Shown here: in pieces, positions 18,361 through 27,070 of the stretch | How positions within the stretch are numbered: the first letter of the stretch is position 1 | Layout: every line of letters starts with the position of its first letter | Position numbers and translations under genes: made by a program | Notes under the pieces: generated by a model | Database searches by the model: none | Told to the model about the DNA's origin: nothing | The model's input: only the letters and a program-made list of their open reading frames with translations | NCBI RefSeq assembly: GCF_000379905.1 | Contig: NZ_KB904040.1 | Coordinates: 124,001-188,000 of the forward strand | DNA: 64,000 bases | DNA from: Rodentibacter pneumotropicus DSM 21403 | GTDB lineage: Bacteria > Pseudomonadota > Gammaproteobacteria > Enterobacterales > Pasteurellaceae | Direction of reading: 5' to 3'

Positions 18361-18397
18361 TTTTTGTAACAAGCAAACTGCGGTAGAATATTGGATA
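18361..18397 (+). promoter_or_regulatory. Candidate promoter of menFDH
   Basis: TTTTTG and TAGAAT with a 17-base gap lie about 40 bases before the menF ATG, downstream of an A/T-rich stretch that could act as an UP element. The -10 box is good, the -35 box weak. Confidence 0.35.
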
Positions 18398-18426
18398 ATT
18401 TTTACTATAAATTTAAATAATTTCTA

Positions 18427-19719
18427 ATGGGTAGTTTAGAGCAAGCTGCAAACCAATTAAGTTTGCAAATTGAGGGCTATTTGCGGCAAGAAAAAAAGGA
18501 TATGGCATGTTTCCGAATGGAGATCACTAATGTCAATTTATTGGCATGGCTAAAAGCCCAGCACACTTATCCACAATTTTATTTGCATTTTCGTGACGAA
18601 AATAAGCGCTTCGCTGCTATCGGTCAAGTGCGGTCATTTTCTCAGCTTAATTTAGCCCAAACTTTTATTGAGGAACATCATTTCCCCCTTATAGGCGGTT
18701 TACAATTTCAGGGAAGCGGGCAATTTATTTTGCCTTTGCTATTGTTAGAAGAAAATGAAAACACCACCACTATTAGTTGTTTTGTGGAAGACAAAACCTC
18801 TGCACAAATCGCATTGAAACAATTAAAAACTTTGCCAAAAACAACCGCACTTTGCGCACTCCCGAAACAAATTCCCTTACATACCGAGCAACGGGCAAAT
18901 AAACAAATGTGGTGCGATTGGGTCAATCAAGCTCTGTATGAAATAAAACAGGGAGAGCTTACTAAGCTTGTTTTAGCTAATGAAACGGTTTTTTATTTAA
19001 AACAAGCCATCAATCCCTATGATTTCCTTGCGGAAAGTGAACGTCAAAATCATGGGTGCTACCATTTTTTATGGGCTGAAAATCCTCATTCAACATTTAT
19101 GGGTTCAACACCGGAACGCTTATTTGCCCGTGAATACAATCTGTTTTTAACGGAAGCCCTTGCCGGCACAGCACCGATTACGGCTGATCCAGAAGAAAAT
19201 CAGCAACAAGCAGAATGGTTATTAAATGATGAAAAAAATTTGAACGAAAACTGGCTTGTGGTGCAAGATATTTCACAAAATATTCATTCTATGGTGGAAT
19301 CTTTTGACGTCAGCGAAGTAGAACTCAAGCCTTTGCGTAAAGTCCAGCATTTGTTGCGAAAAATTCGGGCAAATTTGACCGCACATTATCGGGATTCTAC
19401 ACTACTCAAAGCGATTCACCCTACGGCTGCGGTTTCCGGTTTACCTCAACAACAAGCAAGAATAATCTTATCAGAAATTGAAACCTTCGATCGTGGTTGG
19501 TATGCGGGCACATTAGGATTGATGAGCGAGGCTTATACGGAATTTTGTGTGGCAATCCGCTCTGCTTTTATTGAGGGAAATCGGATTCGAGTCTTTGCCG
19601 GCGCGGGGATTGTTGAAGGCTCCGAACCTTTAGCAGAGTGGAAAGAAATTGAACGTAAGGCATCGGGATTAATATCCCTTTTTGCAGAAAATAATTATGG
19701 AGAAAAAGAATGTCTGTAA
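18427..19719 (+). CDS. menF: Isochorismate synthase MenF
   Basis: MenF isomerises chorismate to isochorismate for menaquinone synthesis. The 430-residue protein has a variable N-terminal half and a conserved chorismate-binding domain from about residue 175: KLVLANETVF near 180, STPERLFARE near 225, LTEALAGTAPI near 243, then HPTAAVSGLP near 337 and FAGAGIVEGSEP near 397, which line the Mg/chorismate site. Length is typical of MenF. Its end overlaps menD by 10 bases, indicating coupling. Two USS copies lie within the coding region (18626 and 18844), read as QVRS and TAL. Confidence 0.95.
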   Translation: MGSLEQAANQLSLQIEGYLRQEKKDMACFRMEITNVNLLAWLKAQHTYPQFYLHFRDENKRFAAIGQVRSFSQLNLAQTFIEEHHFPLIGGLQFQGSGQFILPLLLLEENENTTTISCFVEDKTSAQIALKQLKTLPKTTALCALPKQIPLHTEQRANKQMWCDWVNQALYEIKQGELTKLVLANETVFYLKQAINPYDFLAESERQNHGCYHFLWAENPHSTFMGSTPERLFAREYNLFLTEALAGTAPITADPEENQQQAEWLLNDEKNLNENWLVVQDISQNIHSMVESFDVSEVELKPLRKVQHLLRKIRANLTAHYRDSTLLKAIHPTAAVSGLPQQQARIILSEIETFDRGWYAGTLGLMSEAYTEFCVAIRSAFIEGNRIRVFAGAGIVEGSEPLAEWKEIERKASGLISLFAENNYGEKECL

Positions 19720-21416
19720 GCGTGTTTAATCGTTGTTGGTCAAAAGTGATTTTAGAAACCTTGGTACGCCAAGGCATTTCCCATTTCTGTATTGCGCCCG
19801 GTTCACGTTCAACCCCTTTAACACTTGAAGCCGTACGCTTACAAAATGCCGGTCGCGCCGCCTGTTATAGCCATTTTGATGAGCGTGGTTTAGGCTTTTT
19901 TGCCCTTGGTATTGCCAAATCCACCCAATCGCCTGTGGCAATTATCGTTACCTCAGGTACGGCTGCGGCAAACCTTTATCCGGCAATTATTGAAGCACGC
20001 CAAAGCGGTGTTGGACTCGTTGTTTTAACAGCAGATCGTCCGCCTGAACTATGGGAATGCGGTGCAAATCAAGCCATCTTGCAACAAAATATGTTTGGCG
20101 ACTATCCTGTTGCCAATGTAAACCTGCCAAAGCCAAATACGGACTATTCCGTACAATGGTTAGTCTCCTTGCTTGAACAAGCAATATTTCAGCAAACACA
20201 ACAGGGTGGCGTAGTTCATATTAATGTGCCTTTTGCCGAACCGCTTTACGAAGCTTCGGAAAATGCTATCGACACACATCCTTGGCTACAACCTCTTCAA
20301 CGTTGGCTTTCACACAATAAGCCTTGGATCAACCATGAATCCCAACAGCAAGAAGTGATGATGCATGAAAATTGGGATCACTGGCGTACCAAACGTGGGG
20401 TGATAGTAGTCGGACAACTCCCAATGGAACAAGCTATGGGCATTAATGCTTGGGCCACCACAATGGGCTGGGTGTTATTAACCGATATTCAATCCGGTGT
20501 GGAACCAATGACTCCTTATGCCGACATTTGGCTTGCCAACCAAACTGTTCGTGAAAAATTATTACAAGCAGATATAGTGATTCAATTCGGATCACGTTTT
20601 ATCAGCAAACGTATTAACCAGTTTTTACAAACCTTCAAAGGTGAATTTTGGATTGTGGAACAAACGCAAAAAGCCGTTGATCCTTACCATCATACGCATA
20701 CACGTTTTAATGCAAAAGCTCATCACTGGTTTCGAGCGCACCCTCCTCTTCGTCAAAAACCTTGGTTGTTGGAACCTCTTGCGTTATCAAAATTCTGCGC
20801 CGGTTTTATCGAACAACAAGTGGGTGGAAATTTAAACGAAGCCTCCCTTGCCCATCACATTGAACGAGTGTTGCCCTACAATGGGATCTTGTTCCTTGGC
20901 AATAGTTTATTTGTACGCCTTGTGGATGCTCTCACCAAACTTCCTGAAGGCTACCCGATTTATACCAATCGTGGTGCAAGCGGGATTGATGGTTTATTGG
21001 CGACGGCTGCCGGAATTGGCGTAGGCGCCAACCAACCCGTTGTAGCAATGATTGGTGACACCTCAACGTTATACGATCTCAATTCCCTTGCGCTTTTCAA
21101 AAATGTGATGCAACCGACTATTATCTTTGTAATCAACAATAATGGCGGTGCGATTTTTGATATGTTGCCGGTAGATGAAGAGGTCAAAGACCGTTTTTAT
21201 CGCTTACCGCATAACGGCGATTTCTCACAAATTGCCGCAATGTTTGATATAAAATACGCTCACCCTTACACTTGGGCTGATTTAGGTAGTGTGTTAAAAC
21301 AAGCCTATACCCGCCGTAAAACCACGCTGATTGAGATCAAAACAAATCCGAATGACGGTAGCAACATTTACAAACGTTTAATTGAACAAATCAGCCATGC
21401 GGTGATTGGCGCATAG
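19710..21416 (+). CDS. menD: SEPHCHC synthase MenD
   Basis: MenD is a thiamine-diphosphate enzyme that joins 2-oxoglutarate to isochorismate with loss of CO2. The 568-residue protein has the three-domain ThDP-enzyme layout: FCIAPGSRSTPLTLEA near 25-40 and VTSGTAAANLYPA near 80 in the Pyr domain, a central domain, and TNRGASGIDGLLATAAGIG near 415 with MIGDTSTLYDLNSL and NNNGGAIFDMLP in the C-terminal PP domain, the ThDP-Mg site. Length is normal. It overlaps menF, and menH follows about 30 bases later. Confidence 0.96.
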   Translation: MSVSVFNRCWSKVILETLVRQGISHFCIAPGSRSTPLTLEAVRLQNAGRAACYSHFDERGLGFFALGIAKSTQSPVAIIVTSGTAAANLYPAIIEARQSGVGLVVLTADRPPELWECGANQAILQQNMFGDYPVANVNLPKPNTDYSVQWLVSLLEQAIFQQTQQGGVVHINVPFAEPLYEASENAIDTHPWLQPLQRWLSHNKPWINHESQQQEVMMHENWDHWRTKRGVIVVGQLPMEQAMGINAWATTMGWVLLTDIQSGVEPMTPYADIWLANQTVREKLLQADIVIQFGSRFISKRINQFLQTFKGEFWIVEQTQKAVDPYHHTHTRFNAKAHHWFRAHPPLRQKPWLLEPLALSKFCAGFIEQQVGGNLNEASLAHHIERVLPYNGILFLGNSLFVRLVDALTKLPEGYPIYTNRGASGIDGLLATAAGIGVGANQPVVAMIGDTSTLYDLNSLALFKNVMQPTIIFVINNNGGAIFDMLPVDEEVKDRFYRLPHNGDFSQIAAMFDIKYAHPYTWADLGSVLKQAYTRRKTTLIEIKTNPNDGSNIYKRLIEQISHAVIGA

Positions 21417-21447
21417 GAAAATAAGGGTGTATTCCGCCCTTTGTTTT

Positions 21448-22191
21448 ATGATGAATATTATTTTTCTCCATGGTCTTCTTGGCACCGCCTCCGATTGGCA
21501 AAAAGTCATCGAAAATCTACCGCACTTTCACTGTATTTCTATTGATTTACCCTTCCATGGCAAAGCAAAGGAAACCCCTGTCTATAGTTTTAACGACACA
21601 ACTGAATATCTTTCTAAACAAATCCAAAGTGCGGTCAAAAACGAACCCTATTTTCTGGTGGGCTATTCCCTTGGCGGACGCATTGCCATGCACTACGCCT
21701 TACAAGCCAATGTTGAAAGGGGATGTTTACAAGCCGTTGTTTTGGAAGGGGCAAATTTAGGCTTAAAAACGGAGGAAGAAAAACAGGCTCGCTGGCAAAA
21801 TGATACCCATTGGGCAAAGCGATTTACTTGTGAATCTCCTGAAAATGTGTTGGAGGATTGGTATAAACAGCCTGTGTTTTCCCATTTAACCGCTCATCAA
21901 CAGGCAAAACTCGTTGAGAAACGAAAAACGAATTGTGGCGCTAACATTGGAAAAATGTTGCTTGCCACCAGTCTTGCCAAACAACCTGATTTCCGTGAAA
22001 AAGTGCGGTCAAGTTCTCTGCCGTTTTTTTATTTTTGCGGTGAGCAGGATCTCAAATTCCAAGCCCTTGCTCATTCTGAGCAACTCAATTTAACCACCAT
22101 TCCTAATGCAGGGCATAACGCACATTTGGAAAATCCTCTCCTATTTGCTAAAAAACTTGAGAATATTATTTTAGAAATTGCTCAATTTTAA
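21448..22191 (+). CDS. menH: MenH, SHCHC synthase (alpha/beta hydrolase)
   Basis: MenH eliminates pyruvate from SEPHCHC to give SHCHC in menaquinone synthesis. The protein of about 247 residues begins NIIFLHGLLGTASDWQKV, then shows the nucleophile elbow GYSLGGR near 86 and the catalytic His in GHNAHLENP near 227. The frame is open upstream to a TTG at 21406 inside menD, but the paired ATG codons at 21448/21451 place the beta strand and HGLLG normally at the N-terminus, so I choose them. Three USS copies lie inside the gene (21519, 21627, 22001). It closes a menFDH operon; menB, menC and menE are not here. Confidence 0.93.
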   Translation: MMNIIFLHGLLGTASDWQKVIENLPHFHCISIDLPFHGKAKETPVYSFNDTTEYLSKQIQSAVKNEPYFLVGYSLGGRIAMHYALQANVERGCLQAVVLEGANLGLKTEEEKQARWQNDTHWAKRFTCESPENVLEDWYKQPVFSHLTAHQQAKLVEKRKTNCGANIGKMLLATSLAKQPDFREKVRSSSLPFFYFCGEQDLKFQALAHSEQLNLTTIPNAGHNAHLENPLLFAKKLENIILEIAQF

Positions 22192-22260
22192 AGGAAATGC
22201 TAGGATTTAAGCCTTTGTATTTATAAAGTTTTTTATCTTACATTTTCTAAGGAAAGCAAT

Positions 22261-23577
22261 ATGACAGCACAACTTCGCAATAATCCGATGAAGGTGGCGC
22301 TTGCCTCAATGGTCGGTACAGCAATTGAATTTTTTGATTATTATATCTATGCGGCAGCTGCCGTGCTGGTGTTCAATACCCAGTTTTTCCATAGCGATGA
22401 TCCCCTTTCAAATGATCTTCTTTCCCTTTCAACCCTAGCCTTAGCCTTTTTTGCCCGCCCTATCGGCTCGGCATTATTTGGACACTTTGGAGATAAAATC
22501 GGACGTAAAAAAACCCTTGTCGCCTCTCTCCTGCTTATGGGAGGCTCCACAGTGATTATCGGTTTATTGCCCAACTATGCTCAAATTGGTATTTGGGCAC
22601 CGATTTTGCTTTGTATTTGTCGCGTAGGACAAGGCATCGGTCTTGGCGGAGAATGGGGTGGGGCGGCTTTAGTTGCAACAGAAAATGCACCGGAAGGCAA
22701 ACGTGCATGGTACGGTACATTTCCACAGTTAGGCGCTCCTATCGGTTTATTTGTTGCTAATGGTACTTTCTTCTTAGTAAGCTATTTTTGGGGTCAAGAA
22801 GCACTGGTTGAATGGGCTTGGCGAATTCCTTTTATCTCTTCCGTACTATTGGTATTTGTCGGCTTATACGTTCGTTTAACCCTACATGAAAGCCATGTTT
22901 TCATTGAAGCAGAACAAAAAGGTAAAAAATTAAACGCACCGGTGAGTGTCGTATTTACTAAGCACTTAAAACCTATGGTGATTGGAACATTCATTATGGT
23001 TGCAACCTATTCACTTTTCTACATTATGACCGCCTTTGCACAAGCCTATTCACGTACCGCACCAAATCTTTCCGAAGCCGGTCATCCTCTCGGATTAGGG
23101 ATTCCGGCAAATACCTTTACAGGTTTACTATTAATCAGCGCTATTGTTTTCGGTATTTTTATTAGTATTTCCGGTATTTATGCCGATAAAATCGGGCGTC
23201 GTAAATGGCTGATTTGGGTTACGCTCGCCATTGGCGTACTTGGGTTATCTATGCCCGTGTTCTTACAAAACGGCACACCAATCAGCGTATTCGCTTTCCT
23301 TGTCATCGGTATGGCAATAATGGGGATGACTTTTGGTCCAATGGCTGCACTATTACCTGAATTATTCCCAACTGAAGTGCGCTATTCCGGTGCGTCTCTT
23401 GCCTATAACTTGGCTTCTATTATTGGTGCAACCATTGCTGCCATGATCTCATTGAAAATCAACGCTTCATTTGGTGTCATGGGTGTAGGGATTTATTTGG
23501 CGATTAATGCATTAATGACCTTGTTGGCATTACTTGCTTCGAAAGAAACAAAAAACGTTGATCTAACCCAAATTTAA
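22261..23577 (+). CDS. MFS transporter, metabolite:H+ symporter (MHS) family
   Basis: This 438-residue protein has about twelve membrane segments. GTAIEFFDYYIYAAAAVLVF at residues 20-39 is the typical first helix of the MHS family, which includes ProP, ShiA and KgtP. GDKIGRKKTL near 80 is the loop 2-3 MFS signature, repeated as ADKIGRRKWL near 310. The C-terminal coiled extension of ProP is missing, so an osmosensor role is unlikely; the substrate is probably a small carboxylate or betaine-like compound but cannot be named. It follows menH by 69 bases without a clear terminator and ends at a strong one. Confidence 0.85.
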   Translation: MTAQLRNNPMKVALASMVGTAIEFFDYYIYAAAAVLVFNTQFFHSDDPLSNDLLSLSTLALAFFARPIGSALFGHFGDKIGRKKTLVASLLLMGGSTVIIGLLPNYAQIGIWAPILLCICRVGQGIGLGGEWGGAALVATENAPEGKRAWYGTFPQLGAPIGLFVANGTFFLVSYFWGQEALVEWAWRIPFISSVLLVFVGLYVRLTLHESHVFIEAEQKGKKLNAPVSVVFTKHLKPMVIGTFIMVATYSLFYIMTAFAQAYSRTAPNLSEAGHPLGLGIPANTFTGLLLISAIVFGIFISISGIYADKIGRRKWLIWVTLAIGVLGLSMPVFLQNGTPISVFAFLVIGMAIMGMTFGPMAALLPELFPTEVRYSGASLAYNLASIIGATIAAMISLKINASFGVMGVGIYLAINALMTLLALLASKETKNVDLTQI

Positions 23578-23594
23578 TGGTTCATAAAAACACA

Positions 23595-23627
23595 AATGCC
23601 AAGGTAGCAACACCTTGGCATTTTTTC
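23595..23627 (+). terminator. Terminator after the MFS transporter gene
   Basis: AATGCCAAGGT (23595-23605) and ACCTTGGCATT (23612-23622) form an 11-base-pair hairpin followed by T6, 17 bases after the stop codon. It lies between converging genes and has A-rich sequence on the other side, so it may also serve the hibernation factor gene. Confidence 0.85.
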
Positions 23628-23658
23628 CTAAAAAATCGCTTTAAAAATGACCGTATTT

Positions 23659-23979
23659 CTATTCAAATGAATCTTTTAAACGCTCATCTGCACGACGGGA
23701 TTCCCCTTTATGCTGTAATTTATTTAACTGACGCTCCAATTTTTCTTCCACTTCATTGATTGCTTTATACATATCATCAGCCGTTGCAGTAGCAATTAAA
23801 TTACCAAGTGGCGTACCAATGGAAGCCTCAACGGAAAAACCATTCGGCACCTTATTTAACACAAAATGGGGGTTAATTAATTGTGTATGCCATTTTTCCA
23901 ATTTAGCTAAACGGTTTTCCACATGTTCACGAATTGCAGGGGTGATTTCCATTTGTTTGCTGGTGATATTTAATGTCAT
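23659..23979 (-). CDS. raiA: Ribosome hibernation / inhibitory factor (HPF/YfiA family)
   Basis: This 106-residue protein begins [22 protein letters not shown], the pattern of the YfiA/HPF fold (beta-alpha-beta-beta-beta-alpha), and continues with [15 protein letters not shown] and [20 protein letters not shown]. Such proteins bind in the 30S A/P-site region in stationary phase and inactivate ribosomes. The C-terminal tail ([17 protein letters not shown]) is longer than in short HPF, favouring YfiA/RaiA, though the two are hard to separate. It has an AT-rich upstream region of about 190 bases and seems to be a single-gene unit. Confidence 0.88.
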   Translation of the reverse strand: MTLNITSKQMEITPAIREHVENRLAKLEKWHTQLINPHFVLNKVPNGFSVEASIGTPLGNLIATATADDMYKAINEVEEKLERQLNKLQHKGESRRADERLKDSFE

Positions 23980-24177
23980 AACATTTACCTCTTTGCGTTG
24001 TTAAGAACCTTTCGGTTCGGTTTGAACTAATATCAAAATAGCCCCCTGAACAGGCTTTTTCAAGTCATTTCTGTATGAAAAAAATAAGTAATATTAAAAA
24101 ATATGATCTAGATCCCATTTATAAATATTACTTGTTTTCTTTTCATAAAATATTGTTACTATAACCAGCTGTAAGAA

Positions 24178-24209
24178 AAAAGGATGCCTCAGCATCCTTT
24201 TCGTTTTTC
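24178..24209 (-). terminator. Terminator of the alanine/glycine symporter gene
   Basis: AAAAGGATGC (24178-24187) and GCATCCTTTT (24192-24201) form a ten-base-pair stem with a 4-base loop; on the minus strand it is followed by T residues and lies just past the symporter stop codon. Confidence 0.8.
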
Positions 24210-24216
24210 TATTAAA

Positions 24217-25584
24217 CTAAAGCACGTCATCTCGTCCATGATGATTGATTTTTAAACGAGCAAAATAATCTTTAGTTTCTTCAATCACAACTTTACGTAA
24301 TCCGATTAATGCAATTAAATTTGGAAATGCCATTAAACCATTAACAATATCCGCTAAAATCCAGATCAAATCTAATTTTAAGAATGAGCCGATCCCCACC
24401 AAAATAATAAATATCAAGCGATATAAACGAATACCACGTGTTCCAACCAAATACACGAAACAGCGTTCACCGTAATAACACCAACCTAAAATAGTCGTGA
24501 ATGCAAAAAATAATAAACCTACGGTAACAACAGTTGCGCCTAAATCTAATCCTAGCCCCTGTGCAAATGCAGCATTAGTAACTGCTGCACCGGCAAGTTC
24601 GGAATTGCTCCATGCTCCGGTCAAAACCAATACAATGCCGCTCATCGAACACACAATAATGGTATCTAAAAATGTTCCGGTCATTGAAATAAGACCTTGA
24701 CGAACCGGCTCTCGTGTTTGTGCAGCAGCAGCGGCAATAGGCGCACTCCCTAAACCGGATTCATTGGAGAAAATCCCCCTTGCCACTCCCGATTGAATGG
24801 CTTTCATTACCGTAAAACCTAATATGCCACCCAGTGCCGATTGCGGATCAAAGGCACTACGAATAATCAACATCACGGCATTCGGTACCCGTTCCCAATT
24901 TAATAAAATGATAATTGTTGATACAAGTACATAAGAAATCGCCATAAAAGGCACAATGATCGACGATGCAGTGGCAATGCGTTTTACACCGCCTAGAATA
25001 ATCATTGCCACTAACACCGTCACCACAACAGCAGTGATAATGACCGGAATATGAAAAGTATCTTCCATGGCGTGCGTAATTGCATTCACTTGTGGAAATG
25101 TGCCGATACCGAAAAACGCCACCAACACACCAAACACCGCAAACATCTTGGCAAGCCATTTGATGCCTAAACCAAGCTCAATATAATACATTGGCCCACC
25201 TGACATAAACCCCCGGCGATCTTTCACCCGATATTTTACCGCCAGTAAACATTCCGCATACTTCGTCGCCATACCAAGCAATGCCACCAGCCACATCCAA
25301 AAGATCGCACCGGGTCCCCCAGCCTGTACAGCTGTCGCCACACCGACAATATTCCCCGTTCCGATTGTTGCTGCTAAAGCGGTACTGAGTGCAGCAAAAG
25401 AAGACACATCCCCCTTTCCGCCACGTTCTTTTTTAAACAAATAACTAATCGCAAGGGGTAAATAACGGATTTGAATGAAACCTAAACGTAAAGTGAAATA
25501 AAGCCCCGTTCCCGATAATAAAATCAGTAACGGTGGCCCCCAAATGAAACTATCAATAGCAGATAAAATTGTCGTAAATGACAT
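24217..25584 (-). CDS. Alanine/glycine:sodium symporter (AGCS family)
   Basis: This 455-residue membrane protein belongs to the AGCS family, which takes up alanine or glycine with Na+. It begins MSFTTILSAIDSFIWGPPLL and shows SSFAALSTALAATIGTGNIVG near 75-95, GGPGAIFWMW near 105, SGGPMYYIELGLG near 140 and GIFSNESGLGSAP near 280, all family signatures; about ten to eleven helices are predicted. The frame is open to 25746, but that extension is the riboswitch; GAGGA before the ATG at 25584 settles the start. Control by a glycine riboswitch points to glycine, or alanine and glycine, as substrate. Confidence 0.95.
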   Translation of the reverse strand: MSFTTILSAIDSFIWGPPLLILLSGTGLYFTLRLGFIQIRYLPLAISYLFKKERGGKGDVSSFAALSTALAATIGTGNIVGVATAVQAGGPGAIFWMWLVALLGMATKYAECLLAVKYRVKDRRGFMSGGPMYYIELGLGIKWLAKMFAVFGVLVAFFGIGTFPQVNAITHAMEDTFHIPVIITAVVVTVLVAMIILGGVKRIATASSIIVPFMAISYVLVSTIIILLNWERVPNAVMLIIRSAFDPQSALGGILGFTVMKAIQSGVARGIFSNESGLGSAPIAAAAAQTREPVRQGLISMTGTFLDTIIVCSMSGIVLVLTGAWSNSELAGAAVTNAAFAQGLGLDLGATVVTVGLLFFAFTTILGWCYYGERCFVYLVGTRGIRLYRLIFIILVGIGSFLKLDLIWILADIVNGLMAFPNLIALIGLRKVVIEETKDYFARLKINHHGRDDVL

Positions 25585-25664
25585 TGTGATTCCTCGTCGT
25601 CTAAAAAAACAAAAATGCGACAAGGAGACGAAAAGCATCCGTGAAAAGAAATAAAATACAGATT

Positions 25665-25866
25665 GTCTTTCAGCCCCTGTCCTTTTGCCTGAGCGTTTGG
25701 AAAACGGCGTGAAAAACCACCGCTCTTTTGCGCCTTCGGCGTCCATTTACAGCATTCTGCAATGGATCTCTCCAAGGGTTCGTCCAGTAACAGTCCCTGC
25801 ACTTACGCGCGCCTGAAAGATTTTACATCGTCGGCGTAGGGTTCATTCCCTACTCTCCAGCTACCT
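25665..25866 (-). promoter_or_regulatory. Tandem glycine riboswitch upstream of the AGCS symporter gene
   Basis: Read on the minus strand, aptamer 1 begins with AGCTGGAGAGTAGGG (about 25,866 to 25,850) and ends near GCAGGGACTG (about 25,792). Aptamer 2 begins TTGGAGAGATCC (about 25,775), has the hallmark GCCGAAGGCGCAAA (near 25,735) and CTCAGGCAAAAGGACAG (near 25,690 to 25,675), and ends in GGGGCTGAAAG. These are the conserved strings of the gcvT-type two-aptamer glycine riboswitch with a short linker. Downstream, TCGTCT (near 25,635) could pair with AGACGA, which abuts the symporter's GAGG. The on/off sign is not determined. Confidence 0.92.
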
Positions 25867-26102
25867 TCATCCGAACTCATTTTCCCTGATACGTCAGGAA
25901 AAACGGGGCGGATTCTAGCAAAATCAAGAAAATTGATCAATGTAATACCATGATTTTAACAGAGCCAGCTCACACAATATTTGAGATTCACAATGACATT
26001 TTTGATTATTTTTTAACCTAAAAAGTCTCTATGATTTTTAACGCTAATAAAACAATTACATAGTAGAATAAAAAGAGTGATTAATTTTTCAGGAAATCTA
26101 AA
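25867..26102. other. Intergenic region, no gene seen
   Basis: Apart from the upstream end of the riboswitch transcript and its presumed promoter, this AT-rich stretch shows no gene. A short inverted repeat, CCTGATACGTCAGG (25,885-25,898), lies at the expected 5' end of the riboswitch transcript and may be an operator or a leader hairpin. Confidence 0.4.
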
Positions 26103-26660
26103 ATGTGGTTGCTGTTTGATCTTAATAAGAATAATAGAAAAGAAATCAAAAAAGAAATTTTAAATTACTTGGGCAAAAACAAGGTTATTCCGCTAAAAAA
26201 TCTTGAAGAAGTAACAGAAAAAGGAGAAATTTTACCTAACCTAGATAAAGATTTTAATGCTGAAATTAGAATTTAGCTACCAAATATCCTCTATCAATAT
26301 ATTACTGAAAATGGTTACTCTGTTGCAAATAGCATCCGAGAAATTTTAATTGAACATTGTTACGGAAAAATTGCGGTACAGCAAATGCGTAGAAAATATT
26401 TTGATAAAAATTATGAGAGAAAAATTAAATTTCCGACTTCAGAAAATAAAGTAAATTTAGAAATGCCTATTTTAGGAAAGAAAAATATCCCTTCTAAAAT
26501 TGCCTGTCATAAAAAACTAAAAAATGATTTAGAAAAATTAGCCAACCTAAATAATTGCACCTTATCAGAGTATATTCGTGATGTTTTATATAAGCATTAT
26601 TTTGGTAATGGGTTTGTAACAAATCTTGATTTAGCAGAAGAAGATGAGCCGATAGAATAA
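26103..26660 (+). pseudogene. Tandem ribbon-helix-helix protein gene interrupted by TAG
   Basis: One frame runs from ATG at 26103 to 26660, broken only by TAG at 26274-26276. Before the stop are 57 residues (MWLLFDLNKNNRKEIKK and on, ending AEIRI); after it the same frame continues LPNILYQYITENGYSVANSI. Across the stop, xEIRIxLPNIL, then ITENGYS, then SVANSIREILIEHCY fits a ribbon-helix-helix unit. A second unit follows near 26,500: SKIACHKKLK, LEKLANLNNC, TLSEYIRDVLYKHY. Two such units in one chain recall TraY of the F plasmid. An ATG at 26385 could still make the C-terminal 91 residues with one unit. The gene is AT-rich, without USS, and probably acquired. Confidence 0.6.
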
Positions 26661-26861
26661 TTTTATTTAATAAAATATAGGACTAAAAAATAAATAAATC
26701 ACTTGAATTTATAGATGGTTTATATATTAATCACTAGTATTTTTTGGAAATTTTAATTTACTCTTATCATCTATGCCGCATTTAACTATTTTAAAATCTA
26801 ATGAACTAATGTGGACTGCATTAGATTTTGTACAATTTTTATTGTAGTAATCGGAGGTCTA

Positions 26862-26879
26862 ATGTGTTTATTTTGGTGA
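26862..26879 (+). other. Five-codon minicistron behind a strong ribosome binding site
   Basis: GGAGG at 26,853-26,857 is well spaced for ATG at 26862, but the frame reads only MCLFW before TGA. It may be a leader peptide, or the true start of the next gene, thrown out of frame by a small indel. There is no better ribosome binding site for the downstream ORF. Confidence 0.3.
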
Positions 26880-26887
26880 TTATTATA

Positions 26888-27070
26888 ATGAAAGAAAAAA
26901 TTATTTGTGGTATTTTAAATCTATTTATTATTATCGCGGTTTTATTTGCATTCACAAATTATCCTCAGATACATTGGTATGACTTAGTCAGTTGTTCTAA
27001 GGCTTGTAATCTAAATCTCCAAGAATCCTGTGATAATCTACAAAAAATGAATAATAAAGGAATGTACTAA
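26888..27070 (+). CDS. Small membrane-anchored protein of unknown function
   Basis: This 60-residue protein (MKEKIICGILNLFIIIAVLF and on) has one N-terminal membrane segment, then a soluble part with three Cys (SCSKACNLNLQESC) that would lie in the periplasm if the helix is a signal anchor. I do not recognise the family. The start is uncertain: the frame is open from 26828, and the only strong ribosome binding site serves a minicistron at 26862. Its stop overlaps the next start by one base (TAATG), so it is coupled to the DUF805 gene. Confidence 0.5.
   Translation: MKEKIICGILNLFIIIAVLFAFTNYPQIHWYDLVSCSKACNLNLQESCDNLQKMNNKGMY

Noticed and set aside
24857..25159. A 100-codon Cys/His-rich minus-strand frame inside the symporter gene
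   Set aside because: It is a frame shadow of the AGCS gene; Cys and His richness comes from reading Gly/Val/Ile codons out of frame.
25585..25746. N-terminal extension of the alanine/glycine symporter frame
   Set aside because: It lies over glycine riboswitch aptamer 2 and the expression platform; GAGGA marks the real start at 25584.
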